Of a stretch of 64,000 bases of DNA, positions 63,420 to 64,000 are shown one piece after another. Source of the stretch: Lachnospiraceae bacterium (lineage in GTDB: Bacteria > Bacillota > Clostridia > Lachnospirales > Lachnospiraceae). The stretch spans positions 62,001 through 126,000 of the forward strand of contig JAAWEK010000013.1 in NCBI GenBank assembly GCA_022794265.1. The letters run 5' to 3'. The notes beneath the pieces are model-generated. The model searched no databases. It was not told the origin of the DNA and was given only the letters and a program-made list of their open reading frames with translations. Position 1 is the stretch's first letter, and every line of letters starts with the position of its first letter. The position numbers and the translations under genes were made by a program.

Positions 63420-64000
63420 CTACATGTTCTTATAATAAAATATTGCAATCTGGGTCCGGTCCCTGAGGTTTAGTTTTTCCAGTATCACACTGATATAGTT
63501 CCGGACGGTTCCCTCACTTAAAAACAGTATATCTGCAATTTCCTTGTTACTCAGTCCATCTGCAATCTTTGTGATTACCTGAATTTCACGTTCGCTTAAA
63601 TCATATTTTTTGAAAGAAGGAGCAGTAGAATATAGGGAAGGCAGTTTATTTATGATATTATCCCCAAATACACGCTGACCGTTCATAACAGCATCGATGG
63701 AAGGTAAGATACAGTCAAAATTTTGTTTTAGGATATAACCTTTCGCTCCCAGTTTCAATGCCCTGGCAATATATTCATCATCTTCAAAAGTGGTTAAAAA
63801 TAATATTTTTGCCTTCGGAAAGCTGTTTAAAATGTTTTCTGCAGCATCCAGTCCGGTAAATTCGCCCATACGGATATCCAGAAGCATTAAATCCGGCTGG
63901 TACTGCCCATAGAGCCGGACGGCTTCATGTCCGTCATGTCCCAGCGCCGGAATCTCGATTTTATTGCTGGATTTCAGGATCATTTCCAGTGCGGTGCAGA
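63420..64000 (-). CDS. NarL/FixJ-type response regulator (5' end missing)
   Basis: The frame runs off the right edge; the ATG at 63983 is internal, since codons before it read TALE, as in the first receiver helix. Visible receiver part: QPDLMLLDIRMGEFTGLDAA with the phosphorylated Asp, ILFLTTFEDDEYIARALKLG and the conserved Lys in AKGYILKQ. The C-terminal LuxR-type HTH is complete: YDLSEREIQVITKIADGLSN, KEIADILFLSEGTVRNYISV and LRDRTQIAIFYY. The first 20-25 residues and any kinase partner lie outside the window. Confidence 0.9.
   Translation of the reverse strand, partial: CTALEMILKSSNKIEIPALGHDGHEAVRLYGQYQPDLMLLDIRMGEFTGLDAAENILNSFPKAKILFLTTFEDDEYIARALKLGAKGYILKQNFDCILPSIDAVMNGQRVFGDNIINKLPSLYSTAPSFKKYDLSEREIQVITKIADGLSNKEIADILFLSEGTVRNYISVILEKLNLRDRTQIAIFYYKNM

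Noticed and set aside
1-64000. CRISPR arrays, tRNA or rRNA genes, insertion sequences, phage genes
   Set aside because: No regularly spaced repeats, cloverleaf-like segments, transposase or integrase motifs were seen on reading both strands.

Overview
The window looks like chromosome from a motile, low-GC Bacillota, most likely Lachnospiraceae (Roseburia/Eubacterium type). This rests on the short flagellin with sigma-28 (SigD) promoters, the AgrC/AgrA-like regulators, the gene order rpmG-secE-nusG-rplKAJL-rpoBC with a Firmicutes-style L10 leader, and purine-rich ribosome binding sites. No tRNA, rRNA, CRISPR array or insertion sequence was recognised, and no gap between genes exceeds 300 bases.

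Layout. (1) 1-1950: end of a late flagellar operon (fliS, a FlgN/FliT-like chaperone) and flagellin with a SigD promoter, a leader rich in GGA motifs and a terminator. (2) 2-5.9 kb: a small operon with an alkaline-phosphatase-fold transferase/hydrolase, a CTP-dependent cytidylyltransferase and an SDR enzyme, apparently making and transferring a CDP-activated group. (3) 6-28.9 kb: a very AT-rich glycan island starting from a second SigD promoter. It holds glycosyltransferases with a recurring PglD_N-like Rossmann module, a double-length Maf protein, a NeuA-PseG fusion, a NeuB-type synthase, a WecE-type aminotransferase, acyltransferases, a methyltransferase, WbqC-like, CgeB-like and pyruvyltransferase-like proteins. 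(4) 29-32.2 kb: an unexplained three-gene cassette (nitrilase-fold enzyme, winged-helix protein, acidic helical protein) with an internal promoter and tandem operator-like repeats. (5) 32.2-44.3 kb: a higher-GC pseudaminic acid operon behind a third SigD promoter: pseB, pseF, pseI, pseG, pseC. It has no GNAT-type pseH; in its place are a left-handed beta-helix acyltransferase, an FkbH-like enzyme, an acyl carrier protein and a VOC-fold protein. (6) 44.4-51.2 kb: an NSS transporter, a FliD-like protein on the minus strand, a secreted papain-like protease, a secreted anchored protein, and an AgrC/AgrA-like kinase and regulator. (7) 51.3-63.4 kb: core translation and transcription genes with autogenous RNA sites. 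(8) A partial NarL-type response regulator at the right edge.

How it fits together. Regions 1, 3 and 5 share near-consensus SigD promoters, so the glycan that decorates flagellin is probably made in step with flagellin. CMP-nonulosonates from the Pse operon, and from a possible second pathway (NeuA-PseG fusion plus NeuB), would be put on flagellin by the double Maf protein, and the other transferases would extend or modify the glycan. The most novel-looking points are the FkbH/ACP route standing where PseH is expected, the duplicated Maf protein, and the nitrilase/wHTH cassette inside the island.
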